From Porphyra umbilicalis (lineage: Eukaryota > Rhodophyta > Bangiophyceae > Bangiales > Bangiaceae): DNA of 64,000 nucleotides. Each line of letters begins with the position of its first letter. The stretch's first letter is position 1. Under the pieces are notes generated by a model, which made no database searches, was not told the origin of the DNA, and worked only from the letters and a program-made list of their open reading frames with translations. The DNA is taken from the NCBI GenBank assembly GCA_002049455.2, contig KV918831.1, forward strand, positions 1 to 64,000, given 5' to 3'. Both the position numbers and the translations under genes were made by a program. Below, in pieces: positions 20,297 to 30,930 of the stretch.

Positions 20297-21208
20297 ACCG
20301 CCGGCGGCTGGTAGAGCGTCAACCGGAGGGCGTCGTCAAAGACGTCCTTCAACCCCACCTGCGTCAGCGCCGAACACTCGTGGTAGACGGACGCGCCAAT
20401 GGCCTTGGCGACGCGCTCCCCCTCCGCCGTGGACACGGGGGTGGTGTGGCGGCTGGCGAGTTTGGCCAACTCGTTCCCGTCGGTGCGCAAGTCGAGTTTG
20501 GTGCCGACGAGGATGATCGTCGAGTCGGGCGACGCGCGGTGGAGCTCCGGCGCCCACTTGGACGTGACGTTGATGAGCGACGCGCGGTGCACGAGGGAGA
20601 AGCAGAGGAGGAAGACGTCCGTTTCGTGGTAGGAGAGGGCGCGGAGTTTGGCGTAATCCTCTTGGCCGGCCGAGTCCCACAACTCGAGGGCTGTGGAGGG
20701 GTGGGGGGGGGAGGGGGGGGGGGGGCGGGGGGAGTGCAGACGGAGAGGAGCGCAGTGCGACAGGAGGTCGTCACAACAGTGATCACAATACAACGAGGGG
20801 CGGTCGTTAGCGGCGTTCCCATCGTATCGCGGTGTGGCGCGACGTACGCAGCGGGTCAAGGCCGTCTGTGAGACGCTCTCCCCGCCCTGACCCGTCGTCT
20901 CGGCCCTGTGCGACGCTCCCGTCCCCTCTCCGCCGGCGAGCAGTGGCTGCTTCCCCCCCACCTCTGCCCCACAGGCGCAACCCCTGTCCGCAGCCACAGC
21001 CAGAGAGCCGCGACGCGCAACGTACTCCGTGGCACCCCGTCGACGTACACCGTCGCCGAGTAGGTGTCAAACACGGTCGGCACATAGTCCCGTGGAACTC
21101 ATTCTGTGAGTAGGAGAAGAGCATGCACGTCTTGCCGACCGACCCGTCGCCGACCAAGACGGTCTTGACGCGCGTCGCGTCCGACGCCGTCGGGCCGTTG
21201 GTGGCCAT
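20242..21208 (-). CDS. Rho/Rac-family small GTPase, two exons
   Basis: Exon 1 is complement(21026..21208), starting at ATG 21208. Exon 2 is complement(20242..20690). The intron is 20691-21025 with donor GTACGT and acceptor CACAG. Exon 1 has the P-loop GDGSVGKT and switch I VPTVFDTYSATV. Exon 2 has switch II WDSAGQEDY, the G4 motif GTKLDLR, the Rho-type insert region and the G5 motif ECSAL. Such proteins cycle between GTP and GDP to control actin and polarity. Between QNEF and PRDYVPTVFD one base is missing (about 21094), so the genome as given shifts frame; a mutation or base-call error could explain this. The C-terminus is Gly-rich, ends SRSAAV and has no CAAX prenylation box. Confidence 0.85.
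20691..21025 (-). other. Intron of the Rho GTPase gene
   Basis: 335 bp. The 5' end GTACGT and 3' end CCACAG join phase-correct to give VDGVPR-TLELWDSAGQEDY across the junction. Confidence 0.85.
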
Positions 21209-22580
21209 GCCGGCAGCCGCGGGGGGGGGAGGGGGGGGGGACGGGCGGCAGGTCGGTCGGGGGGGTGGGATGGCGCCGTCGGCCGGGCGTCGGGCGGTCG
21301 TGACGTGAGATGATGGGAGGTTGGGAAGCAGCAAAAAAAAAAAGGAGGGCGGGGGGGGCGTGGCAGGGAAGGAGACGGGGGTGGCAGCGACGGAGAGGGG
21401 GTGGGGGGGGGGGGCTGGCGGCAGCGATGGTGGGCGGCAGCGGGATGGCGCGTGTCGAATGGCCGTGGGCGGGGGCGAGGGCGCGCGGGGGGGAGGTCGT
21501 GCCGTGCCGTGCGCGACGTGGGAAGGCCGTGGGGCGGAGCGGCGCGCGGCGGTGGCGGTGGGCGGGGGCCGGGGTTTGGTCATCCCCCGCGCGGCGCGGC
21601 GGGCGAGCGAGCAGCGCCTGTGGCGGGACGGCCCGCGGGGGTGCGGCACGCGGCAGCGCCGCCCCCCCCGCCCACGAGGTCCCACCGGGCGTCGTCGGTA
21701 ACGTCCAAGAGGGGGGGGGGGCCTGCGGGGCTGCGTTGCCGCGTGGCCCGACGCCCGGATCTTGAATTTTGAACGCAGATCAAGCCGTTGAGGTGTTTTC
21801 AAATGCCGGGGTAGGGGGTCCGCATCTCGCGCCACCCACTGGCAAGTGGTCCACCGCGCAGCCGGGCGGCCGGGCCGCTGGTACGGCGTGGCGGGAAAAG
21901 CTCGGCGGGTGCTTTCAAACCAAAGGGGCGGCCTGGCCAGTGGCGGTCGGTCGCCCCAACGGTGCGGCACCCGGTGCCGGCCTGACAGCCGCCACCGTGG
22001 GCAACGCGGGACCGCGCACGTGATCGGGCCGCGTTGCACGGCCGCGCGGGTGGAGGAGGGTGAATCGAGTGAGGGGCCAGCCGACGGAGGAGAGTGGCAG
22101 GTAGACCCGCGTACGGGCCGTTTTGCGGCGCGCGGAACAGCTGGACAGCATGAAGGATTCCTAGCGAGGAGTGCACATGGGGTACCCAGCTTGTTCTCTT
22201 GTTGTTGCTGTTGAAACACTCGGGGATGAGCTATGGCACGTGAAACAACGGGACCAAAAAGGACCGCGGATGCGCTGACACAGCCACGCCAACGCCGTGC
22301 GTGCCGACGGACAAAAAATCAACAACAACAAACACAAAGATCTACAGAGCACCACCGAACCCGTGACGGAATCGACCTCCAGGGCGGCATGACATGGAAG
22401 CAACATGCAGAGAAAAAACCACAACACACGCTGTCCACCCGCCGACCTCGACCGCCACCCCCGTCGACCTCGCCCGCCGCCCCGCCAGCGTTCCCACCAG
22501 CCCCCACACCCCCCGACGGCACGCCCTCGCCGCCCCCGCGCCGCCTCGCGGTCGCCCCCCACCCCCCCCCCCCCTCAAAC
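21209..22580. other. Intergenic between Rho GTPase and RhoGAP
   Basis: GC-rich with short A and G homopolymers (A run near 21338). It would hold the promoter/5' UTR of the Rho gene and the 3' end of the RhoGAP gene (both minus strand). No TATA box or gene was recognised. Confidence 0.5.
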
Positions 22581-22589
22581 CCCCCCACC

Positions 22590-23334
22590 GGATGCTGCTC
22601 ACAGTACAAGCCGAGGAGCTCATCGTACAGGCGGGCCTCCTCGACCATGGCCATGACAAACGCGGTGATTTTCCCGAGCGTCAGCAACGAAAAGTTGGAG
22701 ACTGCATCCCAGTGCAGCAGCGACGGCGCAATGCACTTGGCGAGGCAGTGCGAGTTCATCCGCGACACCTCCACCCGCGCCGTAATGCGGCCGAGCAGCA
22801 GCATGAGGCGGGCAAAGACGCCCGCCCGCGGCGCGCCCCCGCCGCCCGCCTCAATGGCGCCGAGCGTGCGGGCGAGGTGGCTCCCCTTCCACCCGCCCAC
22901 GGCGGCCGCCCCCGCCGCCCCCGGCGGCCCCGGCGGCCCCGCAGCCGCCGCCAGAGGCGACGCCCCCCCGCCACCACCCGGTGGGGGTGCGCCCCCCCCC
23001 CCCCCCCCCCCGCCGCGGCGGCCGCCGCCCCGACCGCCGCAATGTACGCTTGGAGCGACGCTGCCGGCACGAGCGGCTCGTCGGCCGCCCGGATGTGCGC
23101 CTTGATCGCCCCCGTCGCCACGTGCGGGTCGGTGCCGCCCGGGAGGGGCGCCCCGACGCGCACCCGCAGCCGCCGCACGTGCGCGTCGACGGCCGAGACG
23201 GCAAACAGGTTGGGCTCGTCGAGGCCCTCCCGCTGGAGGAGCTCCACACACGCCACGATTTGCCACTCGGTGTCGGGGGTCCACGGGAGGCGGGGGGGCT
23301 CTGCCGCCGCCGCCGCCGCGGCGGCCGACGCCAT
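22590..23334 (-). CDS. RhoGAP-domain protein, catalytic domain (arginine finger absent)
   Basis: The N-terminal half reads WQIVACVELLQREGLDEPNL, FAVSAVDAHVRRLRV and AIKAHIRAADEPLVPAASLQ. After a frame change at a 20-C run (22992-23011) the C-terminal half reads RLMLLLGRITARVEVSRMNS, HCLAKCIAPSLLHWD and MVEEARLYDELLGLYC. This is the helical RhoGAP fold with its typical (L/I)K-x3-R-x3-EPL and ARLM...LL...V signatures. In active GAPs the segment is G(I/L)FR; here it is NLFAVSA, so Ala replaces the catalytic arginine. It may bind a Rho GTPase without stimulating hydrolysis. It lies 1.4 kb upstream of the Rho gene on the same strand. Exon borders are uncertain. Confidence 0.7.
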
Positions 23335-23879
23335 GGAGAGGGGACGGGGGGGGGGGGGGGGGGGCGCGCGTCCGCCACGCGCAAGTCCCCGGCATCGTCT
23401 TTGGGGGCGGAGAAGCAGAGGCAGCCGCCGCCGCCGCCGCCGCTGGAGGGGGGGGGGGGGGGGGCGCGTGGTTTGGTTCCGTTCTAGGGCGGGGGGGGGG
23501 GGGGGGGAACAAGGAAGGAGGAAAATGGGGCAGGGTGGGGAGCCGGGCGGGGGGAGGGTACGAGCCAAACACGCGGCGGCGCGCCGGGGCACACACACAG
23601 AGCGTCAGCGAGCGGTTCGCGGCCAACCCCAGAGGCAGGGGCGCGTCACGCGCCCCCCGCCTCGCAGCGCAGCGAGCGGGGACGAGCGGGGACGGCACCC
23701 GCTGGCCATGGCGGCAACACGGGCGCGGCGGGGCGCCACCTGCGTGCCCACCGCTTCGCGTGCACCCCCACCCCCCCCCCACCCACCCATCCGCCGCTGC
23801 CAGCCACCCCGCCCCCCCACAGCCACGCCCCCCACCACCCACGGCCATCACCACCACCACCCCCCCCACCACGACGTAC

Positions 23880-24114
23880 CTCGGCTGCCAGACGGGCGCG
23901 CGTCGACGTCCGTCGACCGCGCCTGCCGCGCCGCCGCCGCCGCCAAGTTGCGGTTGAGCGCCTTGGACGCTTCCGGCTGCATCTGGATAAATACGTTCAT
24001 GGCTTCGGGGCGGGCGATGAAGCCGGCGCCGACGGCGCCGACGGCGCCGCCGCCGCCACCGTCCCCGCCGCCGAGGCCGCCCATGGCCATGCTCATGGTG
24101 CCGGCCGAGGCCAT
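23880..24114 (-). CDS. Candidate first exon of the RhoGAP gene
   Basis: ATG 24114 starts MASAGTMSMAMGGLGGGDGG and continues with FIARPEAMNVFIQMQPEASK and ALNRNLAAAAARQARSTDVD, ending at a consensus donor GTACGT (23879 downward) after 78 codons plus one base. The composition is more balanced than the surrounding GC noise, which supports real coding. A possible next acceptor (CTCCAG) lies at 23443. Linkage to the RhoGAP domain downstream is inferred from strand and distance only. Confidence 0.5.
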
Positions 24115-25528
24115 TGACGGGGGGGGGGGGGGGGGGGGGGGCGGTAGGGGGTGTGTGGTGGGAAGGAAACAACGACGGCGGGTCGGTGGTGGTGGCCGCC
24201 GCGAGCGTGTGCAGCCGGGGGGGGGGGGGGGGGGGGAGGGAGGGCAAAGACGGCAGCGGCGCGCAGCGGCGTGTCGACTGGGGGTGGGGGGGGGAAGGGG
24301 GGGACCGCAACGACACAGCGTCGGGCGGCGCGGCGGGGGGGGGCGTCGGCGGCCCACGACGCGCGGGGCGGCGGGAAGACCACACCCACACCGCGACGGC
24401 CGTCCGGGGGTGGCGCTCTGCGGCCACACGGGGGGCGCGTGCGGGGAGGGTTGAGCGGCGCCCGCGCCGACCCGAGGGCGGCGGGCGCGCGGCAACCGAC
24501 GCGGCACGCGGGGGCGCGCGCCGGCGGGGCGCGTCGGGCGCCGCGGCGGGGCGGGCGGCGGCGGGTGTGGCGCGCGCGCCGCGGCGGCACGCGGCGGGCG
24601 GGGGGTGCGGGGTGAGGGGCGGAAACGGGCGGGTGCGGCGACCGGTCTGGTGGGGGGTGTGGGGGGGCGCCGCTCGGTCGGCTGCCACCGAGCGGTGCCG
24701 GGCGGGCGCCGCCCACGCGTCGGCGGGCGGCGCCACCGGTTTGAATTTTGGGCGGGGGCGGTCTGGCCGACGCTTGGCGGTGGCGGCTGCGCCCGGGACC
24801 CGACACTAGAGTACTGTATGTACTGCAGCGTGGGCGCGGGCGCGCGCCACTCACTGTACGCGCTCGTGTATTTCTTGCTCCCTGACCTTGGTAATTTCAT
24901 GGAGTTGTGACCAAGAGCAGAGGACCATGGTGAGCCACCCGGGTTTGTCAGTCGCCGCGCGAGCGCGCGCCGCGGCGCGCGTCGGCCCCGGCCGCGCGGC
25001 CCGGCACCGCACCGTCGCCGCGGCGGCGCGTGGCGGGCGGCGGCGCGCCGAGGGCGGGGGCGCCCGCCGCTGCGCGTCGGGCGGCGGGCGTCCCCCCCGC
25101 CGGCGCCCCCCCCCCCGCCGGCGCCCCCGCCCCGGATTTTCCTCGCGGCGGCCGCGGCAGGGGCGCCCTGCGCTGCCGCCCGCCCGCCGCCGCCGCCGCC
25201 GCGTCGCGCGCGGGGCGCCGCCCCCGCCCGCGCGGCGGCTCCCCGCCCGCCCCCCGCCGCGCCGCGGGCGACGGCGTACATGAGGGGCCCCCGCCGGGGC
25301 GGCCGCCGCCGCGCCGCCGCGGGGGGTGGGGGACGGGTAACGCCACGAGCGGCGCGGTCGTTTGCGACGGTCCACCCCCCCCACGCCGCTCCCCGCCGCC
25401 GCCGCCGCCGCCGTCGCTGCCGCCGCCGCCGCCGCCGCCGGCCCCGCGCCCGCCCGGCCCGGTCGTCTACCGCCGTGCCGCCCTCCCCCGTGGCGCCCGT
25501 CCGCCCCGCCACGCCGGCATCTGGCACC
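24115..25528. other. Low-complexity GC block
   Basis: G runs (24120-24140, 24218-24237) and alternating GCC/GGC. A possible minus-strand exon at 24852-24928 (MVLCSWSQLHEITKVREQEI, followed by a GTGAGT donor) is the only protein-like piece. Otherwise I see nothing supportable. Confidence 0.4.
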
Positions 25529-25609
25529 ATGGCGGCGGACGCCCCCGCCCCGACCGCCTCGGCAGCGACGGCGGCGACGGCGGCCGACGCGGCGGCGGCG
25601 GCGGCCGAC

Positions 25610-25643
<34 letters not shown>

Positions 25644-27211
25644 GGGCCACCCCCCTCCCCCCCCGCCGCCGGCGCCACTGGCGCGCCCCCCGGCTGGCGG
25701 TTGCCGCGGTCGCCGCCCTGGCGGCGGCGGTGCTCGCCCCCCCCCCCCCGCCCCCGCCACCGCCGTGCCGGTCCCCCCCCGCCGCCACGCCGTTGAGCCG
25801 CCGCACCGGGCGGCCGCCGCCGCCGACGCGGTGGCCGTCCTCGGCGGCGGCGCGGCGGACGCGGGCGCCGTCGGGCTCGGCGGCGCCGCGGCGGCGGCGG
25901 CGCCCGCCGCCGCCGCCGCCGACGGCGACGACCCGTCGGCCGACGACGCTGGCGGCGCACCCGACGCGGACGCGGGGGGGCGACGGCGGGCGTGGCCGCC
26001 AGTGGCGTCGACGCGGCGGCGGCGGGTGCGGGTGCGGCGGGTGCGGCACCCCCGCGCGGCACCTTGGCGCACGCCGTCGCGGCGGCGGCGGCGGCGCGGC
26101 GCGCCACGCAGGGCGGCGGCGGTGGGGGGGGGGTGGCGGCGGAGCTCGCGGAAGTGCAGTCGGTCATGGCGCGCCTCGTGTCGCCGGTGCTTCCGTCGTG
26201 GGCGGCGGGTGGCGACGGCGATGGCGGCGGCGGCAGCGGTGGCGACGGCGGCAGCGGTGGCGACGGCGGTGGCGGGCGGCGGCACCACCGCTCGGCCGCC
26301 GCCGCCGCCGACGAGGCGGCCGCCCGCGTCGCCGCCATCAAGGCGGCCGTTGTGGCCGTCTCCACCGAGCGCGACCGCCTGCGCGTCGCGCACGCGGCGG
26401 CGGCGGCGGAGAATGGGCGGCTGGCCGCCAAGCTGTCCCACGCGCGCGGCGCGCTCGCGTCTGCGGCGTCGGCGGTGATGCGGGGCGACCCGGCGCTCGC
26501 CCGCTGGTTGGCGGCCCGCTCGGCCGACGTTGGGGCGGTCGTGGCGTCCACGTCGGCCGCCGCAGCGTCCAACGTGGCGCCGGCAGACGGGGCGGGGGGG
26601 GGGACGCCGGGGGGGACCCCGCCAACGCGGGCGCCCGTCCCCGCGTCGGCCCCCTGACGGCGGGCCTCTTGTCGGCCGCGTTGCTCGTCGCGCCCGCCGC
26701 CGCGGCGGGCTGCCAGTGGTTGGCCGCCACCGCCAAGGCGCCGCCGTCGGCGTGGGCGGCGGCCACCGCCGTGGCCGCGTGGGACGCGGCGTTTGCAGCG
26801 TCCCTCCTCGCGTCGGCCGTTGCGGCCGCGGCTGGGGGGGAGCGCACCCGGGGGGGGGGGCGCCACCGCCGCCGCCGCCGCCGCCGTCGCCGCCCCCCAC
26901 CCGCTGGCCGCCCTCGCCGCCACCGCGCCCGCGGTGTATGGGGTGGTGCTCGGCGCCGCCGCGGCGGCGGCGGCGGTCGGCGGGGGGCGGCGGCGGTGCT
27001 TGCCGCCCGCCACCGGCGCGCGCGGGGGCGGTTGGGGGTGGCGGTGGCGGTCAAGGCGGGGGCGGTGTGGCACTTTGGGGCGCGCCTGGGGGGGGGGGGG
27101 GGGGGGGGGGTGCTGCCCGCCATGGCCTACGTGGCCGCCGCGCTGGTCGTCGCGGCGGCGCTCGGGCGCGCGCGCGCGGGCGCCGTCGGCGGGCGCGCCG
27201 TGTGGCTGTGA
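25529..27211 (+). CDS. Ala-rich multipass membrane protein of unknown function
   Basis: ATG 25529 (context CACCATGG) starts MAADAPAPTASAATAATAAD. A hydrophobic segment LAVAAVAALAAAVLA lies near 25696-25740. A coiled-coil-like stretch (ERDRLRVAHAAAAAENGRLA) lies near 26368-26430. Three or four more hydrophobic segments follow (LTAGLLSAALLVAPAAAA; AAFAASLLASAVAAAA; LAALAATAPAVYGVVLGAAA; AMAYVAAALVVAAAL), ending GRAVWL and TGA at 27209-27211. To read it as one protein the frame must change near 25740, 25975, 26610, 26845 and 26985, each at a run of G or C. It is either a pseudogene or a gene with homopolymer errors. No family was recognised. Confidence 0.45.
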
Positions 27212-27716
27212 GGGGCCGCGCGCGTCGGCGGCCCGGCGGGTGGGGAGGTGCTGCTGGGCGGCTGGGGCGTCGGGGGGGAGCGGGGCGCCCGACGCGGGGG
27301 CGCTAAACACAGTCCGCGGCCCGCAGCGCTCGCATTCGATTTTTTTTTTTTTTTTTTCCTCTTGCTCGCGTTTGTCGGCCGCGCACGTGCGACCGCCAAG
27401 GCCAGCGGCGGCGCGCCCCCGCGGCGGCCCCGCGGGCGCCCCTGCCACGGTGGACGGGCCGGGCGGGGGTGGGGGGGCCCGTGCGCCACGGCCGCATCGC
27501 CGCCCCCCGTCAGTGGCACCGCGTCCGCGCGTGCCCCGCGCGGTGCGGTGGCACCGGTGCCCCGCCCCCAGCGCGTGCACGTCCCCCCGGTGGACACCGC
27601 GGCCGCGACCGCACGGCCGCGCGGTTGGGCTTGCGCGCGCGTGGCGCCCGCACCGGCGGGTCGACGCGCCACGGGCGGGCGGCAGCCGCCGCGGCGGCAA
27701 CAGCGGCGGCGGCAGA

Positions 27717-27748
<32 letters not shown>

Positions 27749-28524
27749 AGGAAGCGGCGGAAGCGGCGGTGGGCTGTCGGCGGAAGCAGCGGCACTGTCG
27801 GCGGCGCTTGCCGCCCGGCGGTGTAGGCGAAGGGCGGAGGGGTGACTGTGAGGCAACGGGTGGGGCGGATGCGGCAGCATAAGCGGGAGGTGGGTGGTGG
27901 CATTGGATGGGAGGTGGTCGCGCCCCCTGCTCGACGCCGTCGAGCGTGCGGCGTGCCCTCTGCCGCGCACCCCTTCCACGAAGGGTAGTGGGTAGGGGTG
28001 TGGTGGGCAAGCCACTGGCAGTCCGTGTCATTTCACAGCGACGTCGAGCATGTTGGCGCCGGCTCGCTCCATGGTGCTGCCGCTCGGATACGGGTCCGCC
28101 GACTGGCCCGTCGGGACTGGCGGCTGCCCCGTATCGACGGCACAGGGGCGGACAAAGGGAACGCAAATGTTCTCAGCAAGCTACTAGCGCAGTATCAGCG
28201 CACGGACACGCACAGCGCCGCGGGCCGTGGCTCAACAAAAACGAGATGGGGTGACCATGACCACCGCGCTGCCCACCGCGCCAGGCGGGGAGACGCGCTC
28301 GCTCCCGTTCCAGCGGGCGGTCGGCGTCCATTGTGCGGGAACCGTGTGGTGGGCGGCGGCAGCGGCGGCGGCCACACCGCCGACGCCGCGCGACAGCGTC
28401 GGTGCGCTCAGCAGCGGCCGCTCCCCCCACCGCCGCCCCCCCGCCACCGCACGGAGCACACACACACATGAGCGGCGATGGCGGCGGCAGCCACCCCCCG
28501 GCGGCACGGCCACTGCAGAGGCGC
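27212..28524. other. Intergenic with GCG repeats and an 18-T run
   Basis: It contains T18 at 27340-27357, GGC-type repeats near 27710-27760, and moderate-GC sequence from 27830. No gene is supported. The end near 28300-28524 is the 3' flank of the protease gene. Confidence 0.5.
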
Positions 28525-30234
28525 TCATAGGCGCTGCCAGCCGCCCGCCGGCAGACCGGTGTGTGCCCCCACGACGCCGTCAATCCACTCTGCAACGTGC
28601 GACACGCGGGTGTACACAGAGGGAACGCCCGGCAGGGCGCAGGCGACGCCCCCGCTGACGATGCCCACGACAAGCGGCACCGTGACGAGCGGCCCGTCGG
28701 CGTCGATCGTGCGGAGCTGCAATGTGTGGTACAATGGCCCGCCGCTGTCGCCGAAACAAGCACTACAGCGGCGGCCGGGTACGGCCGCGCACACGTGCAA
28801 CTCGGGGGTGTGATTCTCGCCCGCCTCCGTCTCGTTGTCCCCACGCCTCAGATTGATCGCGGCGAGTATCGCCTCGCACTCGGCGGGGGGCGTAATCCGC
28901 AGGTCCACCGACCGCTCAAAGGCGTCCCGCGAGCCCCACCCTTCGGTGACGGAGCCAAAGCCGGCGACGCGGCTGCCTGCGTTGTCCACGGGCAGCGACG
29001 CATTGTGGTTGATCACGACCAGTGGCGGCGGCGGCAGCGCACCGCCACTGCCATTCCTGGCAGCGGGTGGCGGCCACGTGGGCGCGTCGTCGGCGAGGCG
29101 CACGACGGCAACGTCATTGTCGTAGATGCCGTTGTAGTCGGGGTGCACAACACCCTCGGAGACGGTGATGTTGGTGCGGGCGCCCCGGGGCGCCGCTTTG
29201 TCGCCACCAGGCCGGGGCGTCGCGGGCAAAAACGACACGATGTCCCCCGCCTGGGGCCGACAGTGGCCGGCGGTGAGGACGTGGCGGCGGGCGATGAGAA
29301 ATCCAGAGCACAGAGACACGACCTCCTTGGTCCCTCTCTTGAGGAGGAGCTGTACGACCCACGCGCGGGTGGCGGGGTCGTCGAGGCGCGTCCCGCCAAC
29401 AATACGCGGGCCAAGCCGCGCGCCGGAACCGTCCACGTGGCGGGTGGGCGGCGTGTGGTCGCCGCCGGCGCTCAGCGGGCGAGCAGCTGACACCCCCGAC
29501 CGCTGCGACGAGGGTACACCGACCACCTCCCCCTGACCCGTCGCCGAGATGTCCAGCCGCGCGCACACAGGCTCCACCGGACGAAAGATCAGGTTCAGCT
29601 GCACCGGACACTCGGCCGAAGCGGGGAGATCGTCAGTCCCCCCCTGCTTTGTGGCCGTCACCGTCACCGTCACCGGCTCCTGGATGAGGACACCAGGGGC
29701 CGTAAAGACAAACTCGTGGCGCTCATCGGGCTTATCGACAGGGGCCCCGTCAATGGCAGCGGCGGCCAGAGAGCGCTCGGCCGCCTCCAAAACGGCCGCC
29801 GTCGTACCCGCCGGCTGCCTCGGGGCGAGCGCAAGCGTGACGTCGAGTGAAATGCCAGCCGCGGAGGACCGGAGACGGGGCTTGAAGTAGCACGGACAGG
29901 TGGCGTTGAGCGTGACCGGGCCATCACAAAAGTCTACGAAGAATCGACGGACGCCAAGGTCCAGTTCCGAAACGTCGACCTCACCCTGTCGCGCCGCCTG
30001 CCTCAGGCGGGCAATATCAACCACCGTTGGTCGAGGGGGTGTCCCCCACGCCTTGACGGCCAGCGACTTTGTCGCAAGGGTGCCCACCGCGTGAGGGGCA
30101 CTGGGGCTACCCACCGCCGCCGCAGCCGCCCCCACGGCAGCGACGAGCGCAGCAGCGACGATGGCGATCGCGGCTACGCCGACCGTCAAAACGGCGGCAT
30201 GGTGACAGCGGCGGATCGAGGTAGCCGCCCCCAT
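28525..30234 (-). CDS. Membrane-anchored S1-family serine protease, copy 1 (Ser189 type)
   Basis: 569 residues from ATG 30234. Residues 13-40 form one hydrophobic segment, a signal anchor or signal peptide. Residues 45-250 are a shared N-terminal region with the cysteine cluster DFCDGPVTLNATCPCYFKP. The protease domain starts at IVGG (278), with catalytic His324 (TAGHC), Asp374 (DNDVAVVRL) and Ser497 (GDSGGP). By chymotrypsin numbering position 189 is Ser (CSACFGDSGG), as in chymotrypsin. Position 215 is Gly instead of Trp (SGG) and 226 is Ser instead of Gly, so the S1 pocket is unusual. NxT/NxS sites suggest secretion. It is likely a type II surface or secreted protease made as a zymogen. 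Paralogue of 35271-36992. Confidence 0.9.
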   Translation of the reverse strand: MGAATSIRRCHHAAVLTVGVAAIAIVAAALVAAVGAAAAAVGSPSAPHAVGTLATKSLAVKAWGTPPRPTVVDIARLRQAARQGEVDVSELDLGVRRFFVDFCDGPVTLNATCPCYFKPRLRSSAAGISLDVTLALAPRQPAGTTAAVLEAAERSLAAAAIDGAPVDKPDERHEFVFTAPGVLIQEPVTVTVTATKQGGTDDLPASAECPVQLNLIFRPVEPVCARLDISATGQGEVVGVPSSQRSGVSAARPLSAGGDHTPPTRHVDGSGARLGPRIVGGTRLDDPATRAWVVQLLLKRGTKEVVSLCSGFLIARRHVLTAGHCRPQAGDIVSFLPATPRPGGDKAAPRGARTNITVSEGVVHPDYNGIYDNDVAVVRLADDAPTWPPPAARNGSGGALPPPPLVVINHNASLPVDNAGSRVAGFGSVTEGWGSRDAFERSVDLRITPPAECEAILAAINLRRGDNETEAGENHTPELHVCAAVPGRRCSACFGDSGGPLYHTLQLRTIDADGPLVTVPLVVGIVSGGVACALPGVPSVYTRVSHVAEWIDGVVGAHTGLPAGGWQRL

Positions 30235-30930
30235 CGCTGGTGCGGTCTGCCACCGGCAGAGGCGGCAGACCGTACGGTGGCGCGCAGCAAAGGTGGCGAG
30301 GTGGGGGGAGTCGGTGACCGGAAAACAGGGAGCAAGGCGACGGCAGCTCGGCGTCAGTGAGTGCGGCTTGCCGATGGCAGCCGTTCACTTCGTCTGGCCG
30401 CATCAGCCAGAGTTCATGTAGAGGGCGCAGACGCGAGCAGTGGCTATGACGCACGGAAAAATATGGCTTACCGCAAGCAGCCGCGTCCGCCTCGTGGGCC
30501 CCCAACCAGGACGGTGGCGCTCCTGCGGGGGGCTCAGCCAGCGGAGAGCTCGGATGCGCCCTGACAGAAACTTGCCGAGGCCCAGCGTGGAGGCCTCTGC
30601 TGCCCGTTCCAACAAAGACGGCCTCTATTGACATCGCTGGTGGCCCACTCATCATGCTGGCCAGACCGCCCCAGAACGGTGTTGCGCACGGGATGGGTTG
30701 GTGTCCTGCTTGGGCATTCCGTTGGCCTCGCGGAAGCCAGCGCACCGGCCGCGGGCGGTTGGGTCAGCCGTTGACGTCGTCGGCTCTGTTTGTGGACAAG
30801 GTCACGTCGAGCCGGTCGAGCGGCATCTGCATCAAGGGCAGGCAGGTCAAAAGTCACCTCGTGTGTCCTTCATGCGTCCCAGGTTTCGGTGTGGTGCGGG
30901 AATCTGCCCTCGCATCCAGGGTTGTAAGTT
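30235..30930 (-). promoter_or_regulatory. Upstream block of protease copy 1, repeated upstream of copy 2
   Basis: It shares long stretches with 36993-37850, for example GGTGCAGACGCGAGCAGTGG-like sequence near 30427-30443 and GCCAGACCGCCCC near 30660. The TATA-like element of copy 2 is degraded here (TACATGAA on the minus strand near 30412-30419). The duplication therefore included promoter sequence. Confidence 0.55.

Noticed and set aside
19006-20871. Plus-strand ORF of 621 codons
   Set aside because: It is antisense to the Rho GTPase at its 3' end and crosses GCG and poly-C runs.
24851-28015. Minus-strand ORF of 1,054 codons
   Set aside because: The product is Ala/Arg/Pro/Gly noise over a GC block with open frames on both strands; the plus strand has the better protein (hydrophobic segments, coiled coil, ATG in good context).
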